Source of the DNA: Nicotiana tabacum
Taxonomy: Eukaryota; Streptophyta; Magnoliopsida; Solanales; Solanaceae
Assembly (NCBI RefSeq): GCF_000715075.1
Contig: NC_134087.1
Coordinates: 103,703,161-103,767,160 of the forward strand
Length of the DNA: 64,000 nt
Direction: 5' to 3'
Shown: positions 11,061 to 23,002 of the stretch, piece after piece
Position numbering within the stretch: the stretch's first letter is position 1
How the letters are laid out: each line of letters starts with the position of its first letter
Notes under the pieces: model-generated
Databases searched by the model: none
The model's input: the letters and a program-made list of their open reading frames with translations, nothing else
Told to the model about the DNA's origin: nothing
Position numbers and translations under genes: made by a program

Positions 11061-11969
11061 CCAACGATATACTCCGATGATACACCAACCCGGGGAGCTA
11101 CTACATTCAATTTTGTGGCCATGGCCGTTCATGAAGTTGGGAATGGACATCGTCGGCCCCCTTCCATGGGCACCCGATAAGGCCCAATTTATTTTGTTTA
11201 TGATTGACTATTTTTCTAAGTGTGTGGAAGCCCAGGCATGCAAGAAGCCCAGGGAGAAGGAGGTCATAGATTTCATTTAGGACCACATCATATGTCAGTT
11301 CGGAATGCCGGCTGAGAACGTGTGCGACAATAGAAAATAGTTCATTAGTTACTTTTGTAACCATTTCTCAAAGACCATAAGATCAAAAGGATCCTATCAA
11401 CAACCTACCACCCTAGTAGGAACGGATAAACCGAATCGACCAACAAAACCATACTCCAGAAACTTAAAAAGAGGTTGACCGATGCTAAAGGAAAATAGAA
11501 GGAAATCCTACCTGAAGTCATGTGGGCATATCGTATGACCTCGAAGTCTAGTACGGAGGCCACTCTGTTCTCATTGATTAATGGCGCCGAAGCTCTAATA
11601 CCGATCGAAATCAGAGAACCAAGTATCATATTCTGATATGCAACAAAGGAATCAAATGACAAGGCCATGAGTACGAGCCTGGAGCTATTGGATGAGAGGC
11701 GCGAAGCTGCCTTTGTTCAGTTGCCTGCCCAAAAGCAACAGATCGAGAGATATTACAACAGAAGGGCAAACATTCGATACTTCAACATCGAGGACTTTGT
11801 AGTAAGAAAGGTCACGCTAAACACCCGAAACCTGAATGAGGGAAAGTTGGGGCCGAATTGGGAAGGGCCATATCATATCATCGAAATCACCAGAAAGGGG
11901 TCCTACAAGCTTGGAACAATGAACGACAAACGGTAATTGAGTAATTGGAATATAACTCGCCTAAAATGA
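11061..11969 (+). pseudogene. Tat-A integrase, catalytic core and C-terminus (broken)
   Basis: Integrase inserts the DNA copy into the genome. The segment starts at the last Cys-side residues of the zinc-binding domain (QRYTPMIHQPGELLH). The core follows with WPFMKLGMDIVGPLP (first catalytic Asp) and a CDN motif near 11320 (second Asp). After a frameshift near 11400 a diluted copy of the third motif can be traced, and MSTSLELLDERREAA begins the readable C-terminal part. The end contains the usual GKLGPNWEGPYHI motif and finishes with NWNITRLK before a stop at 11967-11969. Several stops make it non-functional. Confidence 0.85.
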
Positions 11970-13131
11970 TATTACTACTAAGGTATGACCTGATTCGTTT
12001 TCTTTTACTTATATTTTGGACTAACGCTTGCAGGTAACCTACAAGGAGCAGTGTAAAAGTTTAGGCCTGAAAGAATGCGTTGCACTCTTTTTCCTTGAAT
12101 CGATTTTATCCCAAATGGGTTATCCGGCAAGGTTATTAACGAGGCAACAATCTTAACCTAGTATCAAAGACTGATCACGAATCAGTGTCAAATATCACAT
12201 CAACAGTATCTGAGCCTTCTATATAATCAACCTTGAATACTGGGGAGCATTACCCTTGGATATCGACTTTAGCAAGGAAAGAAAATTGGTAACTGAAGGG
12301 TCTCGATCGATAGGATTTATTATAAGGGTCAAACGGTCAAATGAACCGTGCCCGCATAGATTGCTCGAGCCTTGACACAAAGCTTTTACACATGTATAAT
12401 TATTACACACAAGAATAAAAAGAAGTCTCTTCCTTATGGATAAGTATTGTTGTCTTTTTAAGTTTTTTGCATTTCTTAAGAAATTCCCTACTTCCGATCT
12501 CCTAAAGGTATCGATCCCAAGGGCCACTTTAGCCCGAGTTCATGCGATCACTCCCACCCGGGGACTGCTGTCCGAAACCAAACTCAGACGGTTTGAGTTA
12601 TCGAAGCTCGGGGGCATTAGTCTTATAAGTCCATGTCCGAATTTTAAAGGCTAAGGCCACCCCCACTTGGGGACTGCCATCCTGGGCAAGCCCAGATAAC
12701 TCGGGATAAGATAATAAAATGGGGTAACACCCGAACTATAAAGGCTACATCGATATAAACACGACTCGTAGACGTTCGAGGACCGTACCAAAAATAACAA
12801 GGCCTCAAAATTTCTTAACCGGTTCAAAAGGCTACCTTTGGTAGACTATGACTTAAAAAAGTCTAAGTACTTTGGGGGGAAAAACTATCGGTCACACCGA
12901 ACTCCCACGATGCCTTAAAACAAAATAAAGTTGAAGGCAAGGTTTCTTCGAGTCTATGAACAAAACCCATCTATTTCATGCTAAGGCATTTAGATCTTTG
13001 CAAATAAAAGAAATAAGGCAAAGAGAAAATTCAAAATCTATTGAAGGGGAAAAAGCCTATATTCATAATCAAAAATTTCTTTTTACAAGGGCCAAACAGC
13101 CCGATGAAAATTTTTACAAAGGCCAAACGGC
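11970..13131. other. Tat-A spacer between pol and antisense gene
   Basis: There is no coding domain on either strand. It contains phrases common after pol in Tat elements (for example a GGTTATTAACGAGGCAACAA stretch near 12130). It separates the sense pol from the convergent antisense gene. Confidence 0.5.
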
Positions 13132-13577
13132 CTAGACAAAAATACAGAAAACAAAAACATCTAAAGGCCTAAGTGGTCTGGCCTTCGTCAGGGGAAACAT
13201 CATCACCTTCGAGATCTCCGCCGTCCTCAGACTAGCCAAAATATTTGGGCTCCTCATCGTCTTCAGGATAGGCCAGTTTTTTGCCTCGGTTTCGAGCTCC
13301 TTGGCACTCTCGATCTCAGCCGATAAATTGAAGCCCTGAGCATGAATTTCCTCAAAGGCCTCCCTTCGAGACTGCCACTTAGCGTGCTCAATGATGACCT
13401 TTGCCCGGACTTGAGCCGCCTCGGCGTCGGACCTATAAATGACCACCATTTCCTCGGCATCAGCTTTAATTACCTTGGCCTCTAACATGACCGTTTCGAG
13501 ATCCTTGGCCAGATTTTCCCTATCAGAGATGCCAAGTTCAGCTGGGACTGGAGCTCCTCGATCTTTTTGGCCTGCAC

Positions 13578-16383
13578 TGTCACGACCCAAAATCCACTAA
13601 GGGTCATGATGGTGCCGGACACCGCTGTCAGGCAAGCCAACCAAGATACTTAATTTAATTCTCGTTTTAAAAATTTTGAAAACTATGATTTTCCTTCAAT
13701 TTTACCAGTAAAAGATAATCGTCTCAAACCAAATATGAATGTTAAGAAGTTAATACAAGATACCCCATAATCATCCCAGAACCCGGTGTCACAAGTGCAT
13801 GAACATTTACTAGGAATGAAATAAAATACAGTAACTGTCCGGAATACAAGTGGACAGAAATGAAAATACAGTACAAAACTCTGAAGGAGACTCTACTGGC
13901 TACGGTCATCTCAAACAGTGCAACTCACCTGAGTCTCCGTATCAACCATGCCGATATGCCACTAGCCACACATAAACCTGCACAACAAAAATGCACAACA
14001 AGTGTAGTATGATTACGAAAACAACGTGTACCCAATGAGTATCCCGTCTAATCTCGAAGAAGTAGAGACGTGAGGTCGACTTCGACACTTACTAGTGGCC
14101 CAATGATGATATAGTAAAAGTGTGAGGAAATCAGGGAATTTTATAAAACAAAAATTATAATTCATAAAGCCAGATAGTAGGTAAAAAACCTCCCAGATAA
14201 TGATGGATTTCCAAAGATTTACTTTTCATTATCTTTATCAATTTATCTCCGGCCACGAAAGGCAAATGTCAATATTTATAAATCTCAAGCAACAATACAA
14301 ATATGTGCATATCATGTTGAGGTCGTACGGCCCGATCCAACATAAATGTAAAATGTGCACTGCCGAGGGTGGAACGGAGCGAACCATAGATGTATCCATT
14401 ACCCCGCTCGTGAATCATACATGCGATGCGGTCAACATAAATAAACAAACACCCTGCTCGCCAATCATACATGCGACGTAGGTACACATAGAAATACATG
14501 CTCAAATAGCAAATTAAGAATTTATCAGGGAACATTTATCCAAATAAAAGTCAATTCTCTTTTAACGATTTAAGAAAATGAAGTTTAATCCTTTTAGAAA
14601 TTCATTTACCAATTCGATAGGATTTAAGCAATTTAACTGTCAATAAGATTACAGATATTCCAAGTATAACATGTTTTTGGGTCCTAGACTACCCAGACTT
14701 ACACATATTAGTAGCTATGCACGGACTCTCGTCACCTCGTGCGTACGTAGCCCCCACAAATAGGAGCACATAACCAATTATTTCCTATGGGGATAATTCC
14801 CAAGGTTAGAAAGGAGACTCACCTCGCTCGAAGATCCATAACCGACATTCCACGCCCTTCCGAAGACTCGAATCGATGAACAATGCTCCAAAATTAGCCA
14901 ATAATTATGCAAATCCATTAATATATGTTCAATTACTCATTATAATCCAACTTATAACAATTCCTAACCCCGATCGAAAAGTTGACAAAATTTTCCTCGG
15001 GCCCACGTGCCCGGATTCCGAAATTATTCGAAGATAAACTTTACCAATAACCTCACGAACTTAAATATATAATTTACTATCAATTTCATACTCAAAATCG
15101 TGATCAAATTCCAAGAATATCAATTTTCTAGGTTTTTCCCTCAAACCCCAAGTTTCTACCAATTTCCATGTCCAAATCTGTATATACTCATGTATTTAAC
15201 TAAAAACTAGCATAAATTACTTACCTCATGCTTGGTGATGAAAATGGCACCTCAAAGTTGCTCCAAAATCGGCTCCAATGGAAGAAATGGGGTTTAAATG
15301 AACCCAACCCCCGATTTAAAAGAACCTCTCTGCCTCCAGCATTTCCGCACCTGCGGTCCCTTGACCGCTTCTGCGCCGTACCGGCCTCATCTGCGATCTC
15401 GTAGGTGCGAGATTTCCTTCGTACTTGCGGCCTCTGAGCCCTTCACTTCTAACCGCTTCTACGGCACGACGACCGCTCCTGCGGCCCAAGCCTTGCAGGT
15501 GCGATTACACCATGAACCAGCAACTTCACCCTTCTCCAAAATTCTATTTTCGATCCGTTAACCACCCGAAATCCACCCGAGGCCCCCGGGACCCCAACCA
15601 ATCATACCAACAAGTCCTAAAACACATTACGAACTTGCTTAAGGCCTCAAATCATATTAAACAATGCGAAAATCACGAATCAACCTCCTATCCAAGCTTT
15701 ATGAACTTTAGAACTTCAAACTTCTACTTTCGATGTTTAAACCTAGCAAATCACGTCCGATGGACTTCAAATTTTGCACACAACTCATATTCGACATTAC
15801 AGACCTACTCCAACTTTCGGAATCGAATTCCGACCCTGATATCAAAAAGTCCACTTCCGGTCAAACTTCTCAAAAACCTTCAAATTTCTATCTTTAACCA
15901 AATGACTCTAAAATGACCCACGGACTTCCGAATTCACTTCCAATCGCGCTCCCAACTCCAAAATCATCATATAGAGCTACTCCCAAAATTGGAATCCCAA
16001 ATGGACATCGATAATACCGAAATGCACTTCAACCCAAACTTATGAAATTTCACCAAAATGTTAACTTCCACAATACGCGCCAAAATGCTCCCTATTCATC
16101 CGAAACATGATCCGGGCATACGCCCAAGTCTGAAATCATCATACGAACCTGTTAGAACCCTCGAATCCCAATTCTGAGGTCATTTACTAAAAATTCCGAT
16201 CTTAGCTAATTATTTCAACTTAAAGCTTCTAAAATGAGAATTCTCTTTCTAAATCAATTCTGAACTTCCCGAAGTTCAATTCCGACCACGCGTGCAAGTC
16301 ATAATACCTAAAATGAAGCTGTTCATGGCCCTAAACTGCTAAACGGTGTGCTAGAGCTCAAAACGACCGGTCGGGTCGTTACA
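13578..16383 (-). repeat. Solo LTR-1 (2806 bp) with TGCAC target duplication
   Basis: The element reads TGTCACGACCC at the left and GGGTCGTTACA at the right, an almost perfect 11-bp terminal inverted repeat with TG...CA ends. It is flanked by exact TGCAC copies at 13573-13577 and 16384-16388. No internal coding region is present, so it is a solo LTR left by recombination between two LTRs. On the minus strand its start matches solo LTR-3 at 35726 (TGTAACGACCCGA). It contains GC-rich stretches around 15330-15510 (CTGCGGTCCC, CCGCTTCTGCGGC). Short open frames inside it (15298-15916) look like chance. Confidence 0.9.
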
Positions 16384-17474
16384 TGCACCAAGGACTTCTC
16401 CTTTAAAACTCGAAGCTGAACCTCAGCCGAAGTAGTTGTGCTCGGGCGGTCTCCTTTTCTGAGGCCAGGTGGTCCATGTTCTTTTTCCATTATTTTGCCT
16501 CAGCCTTTACCGTGTCTACCTCTGCCCGAAGTTGTCCAATTTGGTAGAGCTTCTGTTGGACCTGCGGGTTCGGGCCAGTATCCACCGTATATGACTCATC
16601 GTCACTATCCTCAAAGGCTATTCTTACCTGCTCGGCCAGGCAGCATGCTCTTTCCGGGCCACCTCCAGCTCAGCTTGGATTTTCTTCACCTGCCCCTCAT
16701 GTTGCTCATTGAGAAGCTTGTAAGCATCCCTCTTCTTGATGAGCTCCCGGTTTTCGGCCTCGTGGTGGTTTAATTCTTCTCGGTATCAAAGAAACATTTT
16801 GTGATTGATCATTGAGGCCTACAAACACAAAAGAAAGGGTTAAGATTCTTTACGGCTTAATCTAAGTACATAATAAAAAAGGCATAAAGAGGCATTCAAA
16901 GTGACCCGGTTTAACGACTGTTAGGCTTCGTTGAATAGGCAGGGCGCTCCCACCTCGTTCATCATATCTTGATCCTCTTCGGTCACCAAGCACCAAAGAT
17001 AACTTGCAACCCCCACAGGGGAGGACTCGGGCATCCTCTAGAATGGACATAATAATTCTCCACTTCCATGCCAGGATCTGCACTCGGATCTGGAAACCAG
17101 CTTATTAGTTTCAGACTCGAAGAAGGCCCGCTGGTTCCCGAAGATGGACTCTTCTTTGGTACCGGTAAGTCACCCGTCCCGGTGACGTCCTCTTAGGCGG
17201 AAGAATCTGAACCCTCCAAGAAGTGATCGAAAGGGTCTGCCACCCCTTGGAGCCCCTCAGTTGGGCATCCTTTTAGCACTTGGGCATCGTGGAACATAGA
17301 GTCAGTAAACAAAGGCAATTTGGAGAGGTCCATCACCCCAAGTCCACCCTTGAGGGCATTATCTTTTACCCGAGAAGCATCGGTCGCAGCCTCTCCGGCG
17401 GCCTCCCTAACTTGGGGCAAAATGACTTCGCCCCTCTCTGATTCGGAGGCTTCGGCCACTGCCTCCTCAACAGT

Positions 17475-19482
17475 TGTTATACCCCATGTTATCGTACGTG
17501 AATGTACACCATAAATAAATTGACAGAAACTCGAAAAATGAGATGTTACGTTCCATATTTTTATACGTTAAAGTTTCGTCGTAAGTTAATCGACGTAAGT
17601 TTCGGAATGAGATTATTTTGAGATTATAAGCATTATGTTATTTCAAACAAGTGATAAGTAAATTTGTGAAGATGAATGGGTAAGCGAATTAAAGAAAATG
17701 AGTTTCGTCGAAGTTTGACATTTTGAGATAAAATACGGTCCAAGCTATAATATCCCGTATTTATGGACTAGTGTCATACAAGTACCACATGACTATGATA
17801 CTAAGGTGTATAAAGTATATTAAAAATGAGTAGTATTTTAAGTAATTTGAAATAATTCTTAATTATGTGGATAATTAGTTAATTATAAATTAGTGGGAGA
17901 TTAATTAAGATCTTTGGATAATTTTAAAGACCCCCAACGTCGCAGCAAGTTGAGTCTTAATCAAGCCAAAATTGTGACTCTTTGGCTTAGATTGAAAGGT
18001 GGCAAGACTTGAAAAAGTCTTTGGCCAACTAAGCCACAAGTGGGGCCCACACCCATTAATACAAAAGCCTTCTCAAAAATCACCAAATGAAGAAGTGTCA
18101 CACTTTCTAACGGATGAAAAAGCTTCAAGCAAAGATCACATTCTTCAATAGTAACATGAGTTACTTCAACAATTCATGCGAGATTGTGTCTCAGCAACGT
18201 GAGATTTCGCAATTTTAAGGGAGTATGATGCAATCTTTCTCAAGAATATCATACGAATTTTTCCCTACTCCGGTCTTGCCATCACATGTTTTGTCGCGAT
18301 TGTCATGTGTTAGAGGGATTGTCAAGAGAACCGATGCAGGTATGTTAAGTCTATCCCTTCTTTCCTTTTGGCATGATCTATAAGACACAAACGAAACGAG
18401 CAAATACACAACTTCCATAAATGACTCTATTCATAGAAGTATTAGAGGTGCTTATGTTCTTGAATTCCCATGTGTCTTATTGTTCTATCGTCTGTTCATG
18501 AGTCTCAGAAAATACGTAAGTTGATAAAGTTTATTTCATGATATCAATCAGAGGTATAATGGTCTTATGATGTTCCGAGAAATTTTATTGACGTACTTCT
18601 CATGCATTGCATTCATTTATACATGTACATTGACCCCTGACTAGATGGCTTTATATACGTGTATATATATATATGGGGAGATATGAGAAAAGGTTACGGT
18701 GTTATATAAGCACCACCACCTGATCAGCTAGTATACGTTGATGATTTTGGCCACAGTGGCCGAGATGATATGATGGGATGCCCACAGAGGCTTGATGATG
18801 TTATGTACACCTATACCTATGCATGACACAACATTTATATGCACGTGTATGAAATTATAAATGTTTCAAAATTTACAAAGTTATTTAGACTTATAGGCGG
18901 AATTATTTATTCCATGTTTCATCTATGTCTCTTATGTATTGATCTTCATGTCTTACATACTCGGTACATTATTTGTACTGACGTCCCTTTTGCCTGGGGA
19001 TGCTGTGTTTCATGCCCGCAGCCCAATAGATAGGTCGAGAGTCCTCCAAGTAGGCTATCAGCTCAGCGAAAGATGTTGGTGTGCTCCATTTGCTCTGCAG
19101 TTGCTTGTTTGGTCAGTATGATTTAGACGTGTATTGTTTGATATAGCGGGCCACTATCCCGACCTTTATAATAAGTATTTACTCTTAGAGGCTTGTAGAT
19201 AGATGTCATGTATACGGATATCTGTATGACCTTGTCGGCCTATATTTTAAGTATATAATGGATCACATTGGCCTTATAGGCCTGTATATCACAGGTATGA
19301 GTTTCGATATCAGGTTAAATTGTTCTATGTCCCGTATTCCCTCATGTTTACTTTGGTTATCTCATGACGCCCCTTCTGGCCCACTTACCTATGATGATAT
19401 AATAAGAAAGATACGTTAAGTTGGTACTCGAATGAGTAAGGTACCGGGTGCCTATCGCGACCCATCGGTTTGGTTCGTGACA
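17475..19482 (+). repeat. Solo LTR-2 (2008 bp), near-perfect ACAG(T/C) target duplication
   Basis: It starts TGTTATACCCCA and ends GGTTCGTGACA. The flanks are ACAGT (17470-17474) and ACAGC (19483-19487), four of five bases equal. I recognise the start (then TTTCGTCGTAAGTTAATCGA at about 17575) as an abundant Solanaceae LTR, perhaps of a Del/Tekay chromovirus. The family name is uncertain. It interrupts the coiled-coil exon of the Tat-A antisense gene, whose frame reads on when the LTR is removed. Confidence 0.8.
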
Positions 19483-19770
19483 ACAGCCCCCTGGTCTGAG
19501 GTAGTACGACGTTGCCTCGCACGCGGGCCACCAGTTCGGAATTTTCTTCATCTTCTTCGGACTCATCCCTCAGCCAGTGGATTGAGTCCGAGGGAGCTCT
19601 TGAGCGCTGTTATTTTCCTTGGATTTGCGCACCAGCCTCCTTTTCAGTTTTTTGTTCTCCGAGTTCGGAGAACTCGGAGTTCTTCTCCTCGCCCTGCCTC
19701 GGAGCAAGGGACTCCTCGGGGCTATCCTCATCACCATATGGAGGCCTCATTGCAACATCCTTCCTAAGGC

Positions 19771-19845
19771 CTACAAAGAAAAAAGAAATGAGTAAGGCAA
19801 CATAGGAGAAACCAAAGCATTGTCCACTTAAAGAAGGAATCTCAC
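19771..19845 (-). other. Intron of the Tat-A antisense gene (second)
   Basis: Minus-strand donor CTCAAG|GTGAGATTCC at 19845 and acceptor TTTCTTTTTTCTTTGTAG|GC at 19771; 75 bp and T-rich. Exon ends encode ...DRSQG before it and LRKDVAM after it, in frame. The length is a multiple of three and has no stop, so the unspliced frame is also open. It corresponds to the Tat-C intron at 52165-52243. Confidence 0.7.
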
Positions 19846-19963
19846 CTTGAGAACGGTCCTTCCACCGGCCCTTCGAAAGTTCATGCCATGTGTGCTTGGA
19901 ATATGGTTTCTTAGAGACGATGCCCTCGACCCATTCCATGAGTCGGAGAACTGCCTTTGGAAC

Positions 19964-20057
19964 CTAAGCAACAGTTGCATCGCAACCAAACATTGATAAG
20001 AAAGTGGAAAAGGAGAGCAAAAATATTAAATTTTGGGAAAAGAAGAACTTTACTTAC
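19964..20057 (-). other. Intron of the Tat-A antisense gene (first)
   Basis: Minus-strand donor AAAAC|GTAAGTAAAG at 20057 is a perfect GTAAGT. The acceptor GTTGCTTAG|GTTCC is at 19964; 94 bp, T-rich. It lies between the SFPEEWN segment and the MEWVEG segment, the same place as the Tat-C intron at 52376-52439. In this copy the joined frame is off by one near the start of the next exon, probably from a later indel. Confidence 0.65.
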
Positions 20058-20910
20058 GTTTTGTGTTCCACTCTTCGGGGAACGACATGTCCTCGATCGG
20101 GATCAAGTCCGAGGTCCTCACTCAGATGAATCGTCATAGCCAACCTCGGTATCCATCCTCATCGATGCTCGAGATTGCGGCTTTGGTGGCTCGGCATACA
20201 AGTTTGATTAGTCCCCCCTCCCCCGGAAGAATCGGGAACTGTATAGGCGCATTAGATGATCAATGGTGAAGGGCATCCGTCAATATTGCTCACGAAGAAT
20301 CGGAGGAGAATGATTATCCTCCAGAACAAGGGGTGGATCTGACCAAGGCACACCTCATACCTTTTGTAGAATTGGATGATCATTGGGTCCAACGGGCCAA
20401 ACATAAAGGGATAAGTGTAAGCACTTAAGTATCCCTTTACGTGGGTAGTGATGTCTTCTTCTAGCTCCGGAATTACCACGTCTTTTCCGGCCCAGTTGTA
20501 GTCCTTTATGATTGTAGGGAGTATATCCTTGGTGATCGAGCAAATATACCTCGACTCATTTTCACCCCGGCCCAGAACGGGTGAAGGTTTCTCAACCTTG
20601 AAGTCAGCGGTCACCGAGTACCCGCCAGGAATAAACACGTCGAGAGGAGGTTCTACCGCTGGTTCCCCACCTGCCAATTGGGAAGAAGAAGCGTTTTCTT
20701 TTTGAGGGACTGTCTTAAAAGTCTTCACCATTTTTTGGATAAATATGAAGAAGAAGGAGTTAAAAGGGTACGCCTAATAGTTCAGACAAAGGGGGAATTC
20801 TTACAAAGCTCTCAAGAAATTTGGGTATATGTACTAGGAAATGAAAAGATTTTTTAAGAACAAGAGTGGGAAAAGATTGGATGTAAAGTTTGAATGGATG
20901 AAGGAGGGAG

Positions 20911-20918
20911 TATTTATA
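20911..20918 (-). promoter_or_regulatory. TATA box upstream of the Tat-A antisense gene
   Basis: TATAAATA on the minus strand, about 180 bases before the start codon at 20731. The same octamer lies before the Tat-C antisense gene at 53338-53331. It is a candidate core promoter separate from the LTR. Confidence 0.5.
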
Positions 20919-21090
20919 ATCTTCAAACAACGGTTTAAAACCAAGAGTGGCCGACCAGCAACTGACGAGCATTTAATGCCACTAATACACAACTAACGAG
21001 ACATTTCGCTTATTTTGTCTTTTCCAACACGGAATATCGAGGAAAGAATCGGGAACTCATATCGTTTCTCTTCACTTACTCTCCGAAAAA

Positions 21091-21103
21091 CAAGAGGACT
21101 ATC
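21091..21103 (+). other. Tat-A polypurine tract
   Basis: CAAGAGGACTATC lies directly before the LTR start TGTATACG. The Tat-C equivalent is GTGGGGGGACTATC. This is the plus-strand DNA primer site; it is degraded by loss of Gs. Confidence 0.6.
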
Positions 21104-21734
21104 TGTATACGTTCGAAATCGAGCTCGTCTATTGGATGAAAGATCAGGATTGAAACGTGAATGTTTGAAGATCGGCCTCGAGATCCATCGAACTAGGGCT
21201 CGAGGTCAGAGTGCCCGTCTTTAAGGAAACCAAGTTTGTGACCTCGGAACCAACCCTGACACCGAATGAGTTCGAGGAAATATTGTCAGACCGAATAATA
21301 GAAGGTCGAAATATCTGTAACCGGTCGAGTATCACGGCGGGAATATTGGCACATGTCAATGAAAACCCGGCTAATTAGCAAATCATAGGATTTTCTACCT
21401 TTTATAGAATTATACCTAAAGTAGGACTCCCCTGCTATATAAAGGGGGTCTGATTATTTGTAAAACACATTGTAACATCCCCTAAGAAGCAATATACTGT
21501 TATTTTCTCTTTAAAGCTCTATTTCAACTGTGTCTTGATACTATGATCGAAGTGCATCCTGTTCTACGAGGACCCTCATCCCATGGTTGTTACTGTCCAA
21601 TTCGTGTGGTTTGAACTTACTTTATCATACCTTATTTACAATTTCAATTTGACTCGTTACTTTGTGTCAATTTAATCCATGTATCCTTAAAATCACTTAT
21701 AAATTCAATTGTTATCCGATTTGGAGGGTAGATA
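21104..21734 (+). repeat. Tat-A 3' LTR (631 bp)
   Basis: It starts TGTATACGTT after the polypurine tract and ends GGGTAGATA. It is 631 bp, equal to the reversed LTR at 4251-4881, and has about 65 mismatches to it by hand alignment without indels. TATATAAAG lies at 21436-21444. It is followed by ACTTT (21735-21739). Confidence 0.9.
21436..21444 (+). promoter_or_regulatory. TATA box in Tat-A 3' LTR
   Basis: TATATAAAG lies inside the LTR at the same place as the TATA box in the partner LTR. Confidence 0.6.
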
Positions 21735-21739
21735 ACTTT

Positions 21740-23002
21740 TTAAGTTGTATACACCTAAAGTTTAAAGAATTTTTCACTATATCGATATTCTAAAAATAAT
21801 TGTAGAAAGTTAATGACCATAATTTGTTAGGTTAGTAATTCATACTTAACAGAGGAATATTTGTTCCCTTTTCCTGCAGCTGAATATGAGTAGAGCTGCT
21901 CTTCTTTTAATTTTTTTTTATTTCTCATTCGATTTTTGGTATATATTCAATTAAATTCGTATTCGGCCCGAAAATTTTCACATAGAGAGAAAAAATGCTT
22001 CCTAACAAATGCTACTTCATACTCAAAGCTCGAATCTGAAACCTTGGTTCAAAAATGAAGAAATACCTTAACGCTCCACCACAACCTTGTTGATCTCTTC
22101 TCTTAATCTTAATTCTACTTCTTCTGTCCATCAATAGCCTAGCCCTGGTCGTTTTCTTAACATGAAGAGTATGTAATACTTAACTAGTAAACTCATGAAG
22201 TATGTCCTACCTCTGCTAGTGTTTTCTTCCATGTCCTTGTCCCTGAGCAGTTAAACAGCTATTGCACTCATAGTAGATCGACGAACTAAGCTTTCAGTTT
22301 TAAGAAAAAAGTTCTATTATTGAACTACCAGCAAATAAATGCAAAGTCAAATGTCTTTTCATCTCAAGTAATAGACGTACGTCGCATTGTTAGCTCGAAG
22401 AGATATTCATTAGAGGACCTTTGAAGTTCTAAAATTGTTGAAAATGAATTGTTAATTACATTTGCCAAAAATGTACATACCTTAACTTTTTATAGTAGGT
22501 TATTAATTTCACTTATTATGAACAATTACTGGTAGTTATCTTTAATGTAATTATATAAATTAAATAACAATAATTAAGAGTCCCTTTTGATCTTTTTTTT
22601 TTCCTTTTTTTTTTGTTGGGTTTTTCCTAAAGGGAAGAGTAGTGCGGTTGACTTAAAAAGGCTGACGACATCCTAATATCTTCTTCCTCTTTTTTGTGTG
22701 AAAACGATTTTGAAATGACACCATAAAAGAAGACGAAGAAATTCTTTAAAAAAAAATAAAGTCAACTCCCAATCCATTCTTAAAAACTGATGGCTAGGGC
22801 CCGGCATTCCTCACCAAACTCCCAAGACTATGGATGCATCGTCATAAAGACTGTTGGAAAAAACTTAATTCGTATTTGTGTGTGTAGTATTATGTAAATA
22901 AATTCATATATGTCTTGTGTATAAATATTCTTTTACATAATTATTAGTGAAAATATATTTTTTATTTTAATTTGAAATTATAAAAATTAAAATTATTTGA
23001 TT
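21740..23002. other. Gene-free AT-rich stretch
   Basis: There are no coding domains or recognised repeats. Long T runs occur near 22590-22620. This is the right flank of Tat-A. Confidence 0.5.

Larger units (their letters stand above)
13132..20731 (-). pseudogene. Tat-A antisense gene (Transposase_28-like head, coiled-coil tail), split by two solo LTRs
   Basis: This gene runs against gag-pol. The start codon is at 20731 (MVKTFKTV). Exon 1 encodes a conserved globular domain with SAYTYPFMFGPLDP, KRYEVCLGQIHPLFWR and further on SFPEEWN. This resembles the family Pfam calls putative gypsy-type transposon (Transposase_28); that assignment is from memory. Two introns follow (20057-19964 and 19845-19771) and a probable third ends at 16819. 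The rest is acidic, Glu/Arg/Ala-rich coiled coil (for example EEAVAEASESERGE, and RENLAKDLETVMLEAK). After removing the two solo LTRs the reading frame joins across 19483/17474 and 16389/13577. It is now broken by frameshifts near 20250 and 13540. The function of such antisense ORFs in Tat elements is unknown. Confidence 0.75.
11061..21734 (+). mobile_element. Tat-A, 3' half: integrase, antisense gene and 3' LTR
   Basis: This plus-strand segment begins abruptly inside Tat integrase and continues through the end of pol. Then come a spacer, an antisense gene (20731 down to 13132), a polypurine tract and the LTR at 21104-21734. Two later solo LTRs lie inside it (13578-16383, 17475-19482). The 5' part of the element is missing here but is present in reverse at 1-4881. 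Coding parts are broken throughout. Confidence 0.85.

Noticed and set aside
15298..15916. Two overlapping plus-strand open frames of 87 and 163 codons
   Set aside because: They lie wholly inside solo LTR-1, have no domain, and reflect GC-rich LTR sequence.
21104..21734. LTR at 21104-21734 as a 5' LTR followed by internal sequence
   Set aside because: The resemblance of bases after GTTATC to the Tat-A post-LTR region is explained by the LTR ending further on, at GGGTAGATA; no PBS follows.
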